Origin: UMGS1696 sp964634795
GTDB taxonomy: Bacteria > Bacillota > Clostridia > Oscillospirales > CAG-272
Reading direction: 5' to 3'
Length of the DNA: 48,676 nucleotides
NCBI GenBank assembly: GCA_964634795.1
Contig: CAZWLL010000012.1
Location: 1 to 48,676 of the forward strand
The notes beneath the pieces were generated by a model. That model was not told where the DNA came from and made no database searches. It saw only the letters and a program-made list of their open reading frames with translations. Shown here one piece after another: positions 17,369-25,290 of the stretch. Position 1 is the stretch's first letter. Each line of letters begins with the position of its first letter. The translations under genes and the position numbers were made by a program.

Positions 17369-19342
17369 ATGAAAAGCAGAACAACAAAGGCAGATATGAA
17401 GCTTATTGAAAAGGGGTTTGTTTATACGTCCGATAAAAAAGACATGTATAATATCCCGCTTACATTTAAGCTTGGCGAAAAGCAGATTTGCGGCATTCCC
17501 GACACTATGAAACGCAGCTGTACGCGTGAGATTATCGACGCAAACATTGTACGATATACATATGTCGGTGTTTGCGAGGAGTGCGGACTCGAAATAAAAG
17601 CCGTACATAACGAATACCGTGATTATGCCGTATCGGAATGGACAGCGGAATTCAAAAACCACGGATCAAAAGATACGCCGATAATATCCGACATTATGCT
17701 CGGAGGAGAAATAAAGGGTAATTTCTCTGGATTTGTTCACGGAAACGGTGATACCTGTGACGAGGAAGGATATGAATGGTATCGTGACACACTGAGCTGC
17801 GATGGATTACAGATAAATCCGACGGACGGAAACGCATGCAAGGGTGCTTTCCCGTATATGAAGCTGGTTTTCGATTCGTTTGTATGCCGTGTCGCCGTAG
17901 GGTGGAGCCAGATGTGGAAGGCTGTCATTAAGAGAACGGAAAACGGTGTGGATTATAGATGCGGACAGCTGAGATGCCACATGAAAATACATCCCGGCGA
18001 AAAAATGCGTACACCGACATTGACTCTTATGTTCACCGACGGTGATGAAACACGTTCGTGCAACCAATGGAGAAGATGGTATATTACGCATATTTTGCCG
18101 CGTGAAAACGGACATCCGCTTGATCCCGCTCTTTGTCTGCATTACTGGAGCTGCGAAGGAAAGCCGGAGCACACAGCCGCAACAGAAGAAAACCAAATTA
18201 ACGCTATACATGAATATATCGGCAAAGGCTTGAAGCCCGATATATGGTGGATTGATGCGGGATGGTATAAATGCGATTATGACTGGCCGCATATCGGTAC
18301 ATGGAAGCCTGATGCGGAAAGATTTCCGAGGGGATTTAAACCGATTGGAGAGGTATGCGATGAAAACGATATAAAGCTTCTTGTTTGGTTCGAGCCTGAA
18401 AGAGTAACCGCGGGAACGGAGCTGTACGATGAGCATCCCGACTGGCTTATTGCACCAAATGAAAACGACTATCATAAACTGCTTAATTTAGGTAATCCCG
18501 AGGCGAGAGAATGGATTACTAACCGTGTAGACTCGATTATCAAACAAGGTCACATAAGAGTATACCGCCAGGATTTTAATTTCGATCCCAAAGCGTGTTG
18601 GATTGCCGCAGAAGAAGACGACCGTATAGGCGCAATGGAAAATTTACATGTACAAGGCTATCTGCAGTATTGGGACGAACTCATAGCACGCAACCCCGGA
18701 CTGATTATAGACTCATGCGCATCCGGCGGAAGAAGAAACGATCTCGAAACGATGAGACGTGCGGTTCCGCTTCATTATACAGATGTAGGATACGGTAAAC
18801 ATGAGGTAAAACAAAAACAGTTCAGAGAAATGCACGAATGGATACCGTACTTCCGTTCACATAACATGTCCTGGGACAGAGAGGACGTTGAAAGAAAAGG
18901 CGGCACATGGAAAGAAAACGATGAATTTTCATTCCAAAACGCAATGGTGCCTGCCGCAACATATATGACATGGTATAATGCATCCGATGATGAGTTCGAA
19001 CGTTCGAGAGCGGCGGAAAAAATTTGGAGAAAAGCATCACATTTAACCCTTTACGGCGATTATTATCCGCTGACCGAGTGCCGTAAAGACAGACACGACT
19101 GGTATGCGTGCCAGTTTGACGACTGTGAAAACAATTGCGGATTTGTTCAGTTTATCCGCAATATCGATTCCGATGAGGAAGAGTTTACAGTGCATATGCA
19201 TGTGAAAAAAGACAGTATATATTCATTCGAAAACTCGACAACGGGTGAAACCTTCGAGAAGAGCTCCGATGAACTGGCGAACGGACTTACCGCAAAGCTG
19301 GCTCAGAGAGAGGGAACTGTATTCTTCTATAAAATGAAATAA
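17369..19342 (+). CDS. Alpha-galactosidase, glycoside hydrolase family 36
   Basis: A 657-residue cytoplasmic enzyme (no signal peptide) expected to release alpha-galactose from melibiose, raffinose-type sugars or galactomannan fragments. GH36/clan D motifs are clear: DIWWIDAGWY, WFEPERVTAGTELYDEHPDW, RQDFN with the probable nucleophile Asp at about 401, and DSCASGGRRND with the probable acid/base Asp at about 457. It is shorter than the common 720-750-residue type, mostly at the N-terminal beta-sandwich. The start follows CCGGAGGA at 17356-17363. No sugar transporter genes adjoin it, although a generic sugar-ABC ATPase lies at 27660. Confidence 0.9.
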   Translation: MKSRTTKADMKLIEKGFVYTSDKKDMYNIPLTFKLGEKQICGIPDTMKRSCTREIIDANIVRYTYVGVCEECGLEIKAVHNEYRDYAVSEWTAEFKNHGSKDTPIISDIMLGGEIKGNFSGFVHGNGDTCDEEGYEWYRDTLSCDGLQINPTDGNACKGAFPYMKLVFDSFVCRVAVGWSQMWKAVIKRTENGVDYRCGQLRCHMKIHPGEKMRTPTLTLMFTDGDETRSCNQWRRWYITHILPRENGHPLDPALCLHYWSCEGKPEHTAATEENQINAIHEYIGKGLKPDIWWIDAGWYKCDYDWPHIGTWKPDAERFPRGFKPIGEVCDENDIKLLVWFEPERVTAGTELYDEHPDWLIAPNENDYHKLLNLGNPEAREWITNRVDSIIKQGHIRVYRQDFNFDPKACWIAAEEDDRIGAMENLHVQGYLQYWDELIARNPGLIIDSCASGGRRNDLETMRRAVPLHYTDVGYGKHEVKQKQFREMHEWIPYFRSHNMSWDREDVERKGGTWKENDEFSFQNAMVPAATYMTWYNASDDEFERSRAAEKIWRKASHLTLYGDYYPLTECRKDRHDWYACQFDDCENNCGFVQFIRNIDSDEEEFTVHMHVKKDSIYSFENSTTGETFEKSSDELANGLTAKLAQREGTVFFYKMK

Positions 19343-19347
19343 AAAAG

Positions 19348-19392
19348 AAAAAAGTGTATTTCGTCAATTTAAACGGCGGAATACACTTTTTT
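19348..19392. terminator. Bidirectional terminator between alpha-galactosidase and pflB
   Basis: AAAAAAGTGTATT pairs with AATACACTTTTTT across a 19-nt loop that can pair further. It has a U-run in both orientations and sits between two convergent genes. Confidence 0.88.
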
Positions 19393-19450
19393 GTCTATGT
19401 ATGGTTTTATATAATTAATTGCGGCATGGCTTGTATGCAAGCAAAATATA

Positions 19451-21694
19451 TTACATGCTTTCGTGGAAGGTACGCTTGATAACCTCGAGCTGCTGTTCAC
19501 GGGTGAGGCGGTTGAAGTTAACGGCATAACCGGATACACGTATGGTCAGAGTCGGATATTTTTCGGGGTGTTCCATCGCATCCTCGAGAACTTCGCGATT
19601 CATGACATTTACATTGAGATGATGAGCGCCCTGTCCAAAGTATCCGTCTAAAATGGAAACAAGGTTTTTAACTCTGCTCTCGTTTGTTTTTCCGAGTGCG
19701 TCGGGAACAATCGAGAATGTATTTGATATACCGTCCTGACAAACAGCACGATAAGGTATTTTAGCGACTGAGTTCAGCGATGCGAGTGCTCCGTATGTAT
19801 CACGTCCGTGCATAGGGTTAGCACCGGGTGCAAAAGGCTCTCCAGCGTGTCTTCCGTCGGGAGTGGATCCTGTTTTTTTACCGTACATAACGTTGCTTGT
19901 GATAGTAAGAGCCGATAATGTATGCATTGCTCCGCGATAGAGGGGGTGCTTCTTTAATTCAGCTGAGAAATATGACACGATTTCAACGGCAATATCGTCA
20001 ACAAGGTCATTGTCGTTGCCGTATTTCGGGAAGTCACCTTCAACATCGAAGTCAACGGTTATTCCGTTTTCATTGCGGACGGGTTTGACTTTGGCAAACT
20101 TGATTGCGGAAAGAGAATCGGCGGCGATAGATAATCCCGCTACTCCGAAAGCGGCAAGTCTTTCGACTAAAGTATCATGAAGCGCCATTTGACTGCTTTC
20201 ATATGCGTACTTGTCGTGCATATAGTGGATAATGTTTATCGTGTCGACATAAAGCTCAGCCACATATGCGAGTACTTTCTTGTAGTTTGACAATACCTTT
20301 GAGTATTCTAAAACTTCATCGTTGTCTTTTTCTATTCCGGGAACTACCTGCATGCCTTTGACTTCGTCAATACCGCCGTTTATCGCATACAGTAAGCTCT
20401 TGGCAAGGTTGGCTCTCGCACCGAAGAACTGCATTTGTTTACCGACTGCCATAGCGGATACACAGCAGGCGATGCAGTAATCGTCTCCGTACATGGGTCT
20501 CATAATGTCATCGTTTTCATATTGAATCGAGTCGGTTTCAATGCTTATGTGTGAACAATAATCCTTGAAAGTCTTAGGAAGCGACTTACTCCAAAGCACG
20601 GTTAAATTCGGTTCTGGTGCGGTTCCGAGATTGATTAATGTGTGCAGATAACGGAAAGAGTTTTTTGTAACCAATGTACGTCCGTCGACGCCCATACCGC
20701 CTATTGATTCCGTTACCCATGTCGGGTCACCGCCGAACAGTTCGTTATATTCGGGGGTTCTGAGATGTCTTATCATACGGAGCTTAATAATAAATTGGTC
20801 TATCAGCTCCTGTGCACCTTCTTCTGTCAGCACTCCGTTTTCAAGGTCGCGCTGAATATATATATCAAGGAATGTGGACGTTCTTCCGAGAGAGGTTGCG
20901 GCACCGTTGTTTTCTTTTGTACCGGCAAGGTATGCCATATAAAGATTCTGAACAGCCTCGTGAGCGTTTTCCGCAGGCTTTGAAATGTCACAGCCGTATG
21001 TGAGAGCCATTGCCTTCATTTCATCCAGCGCACGTATCTGCATTTGTACTTCTTCTCTGAGACGGATTCTTTCATCCGTCATCGGGCCGTCAAGCATGTC
21101 GAGATCTTTTTTCTTTTCTTCAATCAAAAAGTCAGTGCCGTACAGCGGTACTCTTCGGTAATCACCTACGATTCTTCCTCTTCCGTACGCATCGGGCAGA
21201 CCTGTCAGCAGTCCGGCTGTTCTGGCGAGTCTCGTGCGCTTCGGATATGCGTCGAATACGCCTTCGTTGTGTGTTTTACGGTACATCTTAAAATGCTTTT
21301 CGATTTCGGGATTAAGATGATAGCCGTATTGTTCAAGCGCAGCTGTGGCGTTTCTCATTCCACCGAATGGATTTACTATTCTCTTCAGCGGCGCGTCTGT
21401 CTGTAAACCAACAATAACCTCATTTTCACGGTCAATATAACCGGGAGCGAAGTTGTTGATTCCCGACACGGCATTAACCTCAACGTCGATGATGCCCTTA
21501 TTGATTTCTTCTTTTATTAATGCTTCTGCCTTTTCCCATACTTTAGATGTTTTTTCGGAAATCGGCGAGAGAAAGCCTTCGTCTCCGAGGTATGGTGTGT
21601 AATTCTTTTGTATGAAGTTGCGTACATTTACAAGATGACGCCATTCACCTGTTTTAAATCCGTTCCATGCGCTGCAGTTTACATCAATACTCAT
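19451..21694 (-). CDS. pflB: Pyruvate formate-lyase (formate C-acetyltransferase)
   Basis: A 747-residue glycyl-radical enzyme that converts pyruvate and CoA to acetyl-CoA and formate under anoxia. The active-site cysteine pair lies in CIACCVSAM (about residues 408-409) and the radical glycine in the C-terminal RVSGYAVNF (about residue 722). Length matches true PFL rather than diol dehydratase or choline lyase relatives, and the N-terminus (AWNGFKTGEWRHLVNVRNFI) is PFL-type. It follows pflA by 17 nt, so both are under the ZTP riboswitch upstream. A GGAGG site precedes ATG 21694. Confidence 0.97.
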   Translation of the reverse strand: MSIDVNCSAWNGFKTGEWRHLVNVRNFIQKNYTPYLGDEGFLSPISEKTSKVWEKAEALIKEEINKGIIDVEVNAVSGINNFAPGYIDRENEVIVGLQTDAPLKRIVNPFGGMRNATAALEQYGYHLNPEIEKHFKMYRKTHNEGVFDAYPKRTRLARTAGLLTGLPDAYGRGRIVGDYRRVPLYGTDFLIEEKKKDLDMLDGPMTDERIRLREEVQMQIRALDEMKAMALTYGCDISKPAENAHEAVQNLYMAYLAGTKENNGAATSLGRTSTFLDIYIQRDLENGVLTEEGAQELIDQFIIKLRMIRHLRTPEYNELFGGDPTWVTESIGGMGVDGRTLVTKNSFRYLHTLINLGTAPEPNLTVLWSKSLPKTFKDYCSHISIETDSIQYENDDIMRPMYGDDYCIACCVSAMAVGKQMQFFGARANLAKSLLYAINGGIDEVKGMQVVPGIEKDNDEVLEYSKVLSNYKKVLAYVAELYVDTINIIHYMHDKYAYESSQMALHDTLVERLAAFGVAGLSIAADSLSAIKFAKVKPVRNENGITVDFDVEGDFPKYGNDNDLVDDIAVEIVSYFSAELKKHPLYRGAMHTLSALTITSNVMYGKKTGSTPDGRHAGEPFAPGANPMHGRDTYGALASLNSVAKIPYRAVCQDGISNTFSIVPDALGKTNESRVKNLVSILDGYFGQGAHHLNVNVMNREVLEDAMEHPEKYPTLTIRVSGYAVNFNRLTREQQLEVIKRTFHESM

Positions 21695-21711
21695 AATAAC
21701 CTCCGTAAATA

Positions 21712-22428
21712 TTATGACAAACAGTTTTTATTCAGTCTGTCATTCCATATGTTTATATTATTATTGTTATTAATCGGCTGAAGACCCTTAAGCCTGTAAT
21801 TTAATCCCATAGCGGCGTATTTGGATTCACCGAGGTTGTGATACGGCAAAAGTTCAACACGCTTGACATTTTTTATTGTTTTGATATATTCCTCGAGCTT
21901 TTCAAAATGTTCGGTGCTGTCTGTGATTCCGGGAACGACAACGTGCCGTATCCACAGCGGAATCTCGGCTTCTTGTGCCGATTCCAAAAACAGCAGAGTG
22001 TGTTCAATTGACTGTGATGTGATAGAGTGATACATATCGGGATCGTAATGCTTTACATCGTATAGAATAAGGTCGGTGTATTTCAGTATTTCATCGTAAT
22101 CGCCTCTGCCGCATCCCGATGTATCAAGGCACGTGTTTATGCCGTTGTCTTTGCATAATCTCAGACATTCCGCAAGGAAAGTCGGTTGAGTGAGCGGTTC
22201 GCCGCCGGAAAAGGTTACCCCTCCGTCACTGCCGTAATATACTTTGAATCTGAGAAGCTTTTTTAATATGTCATCGGGCGAGACGGTGTTCGCATTGCCT
22301 ATTTCCCATGTGTCTGGATTGTGGCAGTAGATGCATCGCATGGGACATCCCTGCATGAATACAACACTGCGTATTCCGGGACCGTCCACAAGGCCCATAG
22401 ACTCAAATGAGTGAATATAACCGAGCAT
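21712..22428 (-). CDS. pflA: Pyruvate formate-lyase activating enzyme
   Basis: A 238-residue radical-SAM enzyme that generates the glycyl radical on PflB. The [4Fe-4S] motif CPMRCIYC (C28, C32, C35) follows SMGLVDGPGIRSVVFMQG, typical of PFL-AE, and GGVTFSGGEPL is the SAM-binding GGE motif. I start it at ATG 22428, which has AAAGGAC 8 nt upstream. The frame runs on to 22509, but that stretch is the riboswitch terminator. The activase precedes the lyase here, the reverse of the enterobacterial pflB-pflA order. Confidence 0.95.
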   Translation of the reverse strand: MLGYIHSFESMGLVDGPGIRSVVFMQGCPMRCIYCHNPDTWEIGNANTVSPDDILKKLLRFKVYYGSDGGVTFSGGEPLTQPTFLAECLRLCKDNGINTCLDTSGCGRGDYDEILKYTDLILYDVKHYDPDMYHSITSQSIEHTLLFLESAQEAEIPLWIRHVVVPGITDSTEHFEKLEEYIKTIKNVKRVELLPYHNLGESKYAAMGLNYRLKGLQPINNNNNINIWNDRLNKNCLS

Positions 22429-22454
22429 TATAACCGTCCTTTCTGCTTTGAAAA

Positions 22455-22549
22455 ACAAAAAGCCGACGTCCGAGCAAAAGTGCCCAGACGGTCGGCTAAA
22501 TATAATCATACTCCACGCGGTGTTTCCGCATTATCCGTCAGTTATATGA
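22455..22549 (-). promoter_or_regulatory. ZTP riboswitch (pfl motif) with terminator
   Basis: The minus-strand RNA has the conserved ZTP elements in order: P1 strand UCAUAU with AACUGACGGAUA, a GCGG/CCGC hairpin, GUGGAGUAUGA closing P1, and ACCGUCUGGGCA at the 3' side (22481-22492). The last helix overlaps a terminator, GCCGACCGUC/GACGUCGGC, followed by UUUUUGUUUUU. ZTP riboswitches turn genes on when 10-formyl-tetrahydrofolate is short. Here it governs pflA-pflB, whose product formate feeds formyl-THF. Confidence 0.92.
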
Positions 22550-22556
22550 CAAATAT

Positions 22557-22585
22557 ATTTTAACAGAATGTATGTTGCATGTCAA
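22557..22585 (-). promoter_or_regulatory. Promoter of the pflA-pflB operon
   Basis: TTGACA (22580-22585) and TAAAAT (22557-22562) are spaced by 17 nt. It directs transcription into the riboswitch a few bases downstream. Confidence 0.85.
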
Positions 22586-22650
22586 TGTGATATTGTTAGA
22601 AAAATGGGAGGAAAAAGAAGGTAAAACTATACTGTTTTCATGAACGTTTT

Positions 22651-23517
22651 TTACTGCAACTCGATAAGCTCATATTCACGTGAACCGAATCCGAGAGCGG
22701 ACGCAGCTTCGATTGTGTGTATACCGTGTCTGGTTTCTATTCTTTCTATGAGATGATCTCTTCCGGGAGCATCCGATGAATATACAAGGTCAATGCATGC
22801 CTGGTCGATTGCTATAGGATCTGTAGACGCAAGTATGCCGATGTCGGGCATACAAGGATCTTCCGCTACCGCACAGCAGTCACAGTCAACGGACATATTC
22901 TTCATGACATTGATGTAAGCGGAATGTGTACCGAAGTGTTTTACTACGGAATATGCCGCATCTGCCATGGATTCGAGGAACAAATCGTGCTCAGCAGTCC
23001 AAATTTTCGCGGGATCGCCTGCACCGTGAATATAAGCTTTACCGTAAGAGGACGCGATTCCTATTGACAGCTGCTTGAGAGCTCCGCCGTATCCGCCCAT
23101 GGGATGTCCCTTGAAGTGAGAGAGAACAAGCAGGGAATCATAGTCCTTGAGGTGGCATCCTACATAGTTCTTTTTGATAATTTTTCCGTCGGGTATGTCG
23201 AGAATCAGGTCGTCTCCCGCACCGTCGAGAAGGTCTACATTAAAGAATTTGCTCCATCCGTGCTTATCGAGAGTTTTGAGGTGCTTTTCGGTAGTATTGC
23301 GTGAGCCTTCATATGCAGTGTTGCATTCTACTACGGTACCGCCGTTTTTCTTAATTACATCATTCCAGAATTCGGGACCGAGGAAGTTTTGATTTCCGAC
23401 CTCTCCGCTGTGAAGCTTCACGGCTGTTTTGCCGACGAGATTTTCACAAACCAAATCATACATTTCAGAGACTTTTTCAGGTGTGATTTCGCGAGAAAAA
23501 TAAACCTTTGATTTCAT
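22651..23517 (-). CDS. DUF362 domain-containing protein
   Basis: A 288-residue protein of the DUF362 family, recognised by GNQNFLGPEFWNDVI, LSHFKGHPMGGYGGALKQLSIG, the cysteine cluster DCDCC followed by EDPCMPDIG, and STDPIAIDQACIDLV. Many DUF362 proteins carry extra ferredoxin-type [4Fe-4S] motifs; this one does not, although the local cysteines could bind metal. There is no signal peptide, so it is cytosolic. Function is not established for the family. GAAGGAG precedes ATG 23517. It lies between mntP and the pfl operon but appears to be its own unit. Confidence 0.88.
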   Translation of the reverse strand: MKSKVYFSREITPEKVSEMYDLVCENLVGKTAVKLHSGEVGNQNFLGPEFWNDVIKKNGGTVVECNTAYEGSRNTTEKHLKTLDKHGWSKFFNVDLLDGAGDDLILDIPDGKIIKKNYVGCHLKDYDSLLVLSHFKGHPMGGYGGALKQLSIGIASSYGKAYIHGAGDPAKIWTAEHDLFLESMADAAYSVVKHFGTHSAYINVMKNMSVDCDCCAVAEDPCMPDIGILASTDPIAIDQACIDLVYSSDAPGRDHLIERIETRHGIHTIEAASALGFGSREYELIELQ

Positions 23518-23558
23518 GTTATAATCTCCTTCTATAAAATATATAATATAAATTTAAG

Positions 23559-23572
23559 TTCGGTTGACCGAA
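23559..23572. repeat. Short palindrome upstream of the DUF362 gene
   Basis: TTCGGTTGACCGAA has perfect 6-bp arms around a 2-bp centre and lies about 42 nt before the DUF362 start codon, close to where its promoter should be. It could be a repressor operator. No second copy was noticed elsewhere in the window. Confidence 0.35.
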
Positions 23573-23607
23573 TTCGTAAGAGGGATAGCTCTTTTAATGT
23601 GCTCTTA

Positions 23608-24177
23608 TCAGAAATTTATAACACCGAGATGCTCGAGGAGTACCTTTATTCCTATGAGAATAAGAATGACTCCGCCTGCTATTTCGGCTTTCTGCTTATA
23701 ACGCATACCGAAAAGATTTCCGATCTTTAAGCCGATACCTGAGAGAATAAAGGTGGTTGCTCCGATGAATGATACTGCAGCTGCGATATTGACATTCGGA
23801 AGAAGAGCAAAAGTAATTCCGACCGCGAGAGCATCAATGCTTGTAGCTACGGCGAGGGGAAGCATTGTCTTGAATGAGAATGAATCATTTGATCCTTCGG
23901 AGTCGTTTGAGAAGCTTTCGCGAATCATATTAACGCCGATAAGTGTAAGCAGAATAAATACGACCCAGTGATCCACTGCGGTGATGTATTTCTCAAATGC
24001 GGAGCCGAGCAGATAACCGATAGTCGGCATTAACGCCTGAAAACCGCCGAACCAAAGTCCGATGATGAGAAAGTGCTTGGGTCTTATATCCTTAGTGGAA
24101 AGCCCCTTACATAGCGAAACAGCGAAAGCATCCATTGAAAGTCCGACTGCAATTAAGAATAATTCAAATAGTCCCAT
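23608..24177 (-). CDS. mntP: Manganese efflux pump MntP
   Basis: A 189-residue membrane protein with six predicted helices in two repeats. Each repeat carries an acidic motif, GLSMDAFAVSLCKG near the N-terminus and ATSIDALAVGITF in the middle, as in E. coli MntP. It exports Mn(II). ATG 24177 has GGAG at 9 nt; the longer frame to a TTG at 24192 would include the ribosome site itself. The yybP-ykoY riboswitch directly upstream senses Mn(II), which independently supports the function. Confidence 0.95.
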   Translation of the reverse strand: MGLFELFLIAVGLSMDAFAVSLCKGLSTKDIRPKHFLIIGLWFGGFQALMPTIGYLLGSAFEKYITAVDHWVVFILLTLIGVNMIRESFSNDSEGSNDSFSFKTMLPLAVATSIDALAVGITFALLPNVNIAAAVSFIGATTFILSGIGLKIGNLFGMRYKQKAEIAGGVILILIGIKVLLEHLGVINF

Positions 24178-24217
24178 GATTTTATACTCCAAATATATAA
24201 AAATTTTGGCGTGGGCA

Positions 24218-24340
24218 TAAAAAAAGACACAAGTACAGCCTCACACCGTACCCGAGTCTCGTTATTTAAGGCAAGCCAGACTTCATAGAGTCGGTATGTT
24301 GACTTGACACGCTGAATGCGCTATCTACTCCCTGGGTATT
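24218..24340 (-). promoter_or_regulatory. yybP-ykoY manganese riboswitch
   Basis: The minus-strand leader has the diagnostic CAGGGAGTAGATAGC in the first conserved loop, GTCAACATACCGAC on the return strand, and GGCTTGCC before GACTCGGGTAC. The last part forms a long terminator helix (13 of 14 pairs) ending in TTTTTTT at 24219-24225. In characterised members Mn(II) stabilises the aptamer and allows expression; here it would switch on mntP. Confidence 0.95.
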
Positions 24341-24346
24341 TCAACT

Positions 24347-24375
24347 ATAATATCATACCAATCGGATTATGTCAA
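24347..24375 (-). promoter_or_regulatory. mntP promoter
   Basis: TTGACA (24370-24375) and TATTAT (24347-24352) with a 17-nt spacer, placing the start of transcription directly before the riboswitch. Confidence 0.85.
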
Positions 24376-24464
24376 TACAAAACCGTTAATTTTATAAATT
24401 ATTAACAATTTACCTGAGCCCGTTTAATATGAACCTGAATTTGCTCATCATCTTAAAAGCACTA

Positions 24465-24493
24465 TTGCAATACAGAAATTAATTTGATATAAT
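24465..24493 (+). promoter_or_regulatory. Promoter of the pseudouridine synthase-tex unit
   Basis: TTGCAA (24465-24470), 17 nt, and a perfect TATAAT (24488-24493). It diverges from the mntP promoter about 90 bp away. Confidence 0.8.
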
Positions 24494-24573
24494 TATATGA
24501 ATTTAAAACGGAAATACCTAATAGCGGCATCGACGGCATAATATTAAGGTGCGGAATAATTAAGAGGTTATAC

Positions 24574-25287
24574 ATGACGAGACTTGACAAATATATCTGT
24601 GATTGCGGAATTCTTACCAGAAGCGAAGCAGTGCGCGCAGTAAGAAGCGGAAGGGTAACGGTAAACGGCAATGCCGTAAAAGATCCTTCTTTAAAGATAG
24701 ACGAGAACAGTGCTTGTGTGGCTTTGGATTCGAAAACGATAAGCTGGAAAAGGTTTCGTTATATTATGTTAAATAAACCGAATGATACTGTGAGTACAAC
24801 AGAAGATGACCCGAAATCCGTAATGAAGCTGCTGCCGAATGAGTTCTCGCATATGGACATGTTTCCGTGCGGCAGACTTGATATTGATACTACGGGGCTG
24901 CTTATAATAACAAATGACGGTCAAACCGCTCATAATTTATTGTCGCCGAAAAAACACTGTGAAAAAACATATCGTTTTACCTGCAAGCCTATAACCGAAA
25001 AGCAAAAATGTCAGCTTGAAAACGGTATAGAGCTGTCAGACTTTACGTCAAAGCCATGCAGTGTTTCGCTTATATCTGATTCATGCGGCGAAATAACGGT
25101 AACCGAAGGTAAGTATCATCAGATAAAGCGAATGTTTCTGGCGGTAGGCTCGGAAATCTTAACACTGGAAAGAATTATGTTTGCGGGCATAAGGCTCGAT
25201 GATTCTTTGAATCCCGGAGAATGGCGTGAGCTTACCGAAGAAGAAGAAAATATGCTTTTAGGTTATAATATCAATGAAGGGAATTAA
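24574..25287 (+). CDS. rsuA: 16S rRNA pseudouridine synthase, RsuA family
   Basis: A 237-residue enzyme with an N-terminal S4 RNA-binding domain (RLDKYICDCGILTRSEA) and the catalytic RsuA/RluB/E/F domain. The catalytic Asp is in GRLDIDTTGLLI. The C-terminal YHQIKRMFLAVG is typical of the family. Size and the TLERI..AGIRLD tail favour RsuA (16S U516) over RluB, but the exact target base is inferred. Promoter and AGAGGTT ribosome site are present. It is 3 nt from tex. Confidence 0.88.
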   Translation: MTRLDKYICDCGILTRSEAVRAVRSGRVTVNGNAVKDPSLKIDENSACVALDSKTISWKRFRYIMLNKPNDTVSTTEDDPKSVMKLLPNEFSHMDMFPCGRLDIDTTGLLIITNDGQTAHNLLSPKKHCEKTYRFTCKPITEKQKCQLENGIELSDFTSKPCSVSLISDSCGEITVTEGKYHQIKRMFLAVGSEILTLERIMFAGIRLDDSLNPGEWRELTEEEENMLLGYNINEGN

Positions 25288-25290
25288 TCG

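Noticed and set aside
17807..18475. 222-codon minus-strand frame inside the alpha-galactosidase gene
   Set aside because: It lies opposite the conserved GH36 catalytic region and its composition reflects the coding strand.
22429..22509. N-terminal extension of pflA
   Set aside because: These 27 codons cover the riboswitch terminator; ATG 22428 has the ribosome site and gives the normal PFL-AE N-terminus.
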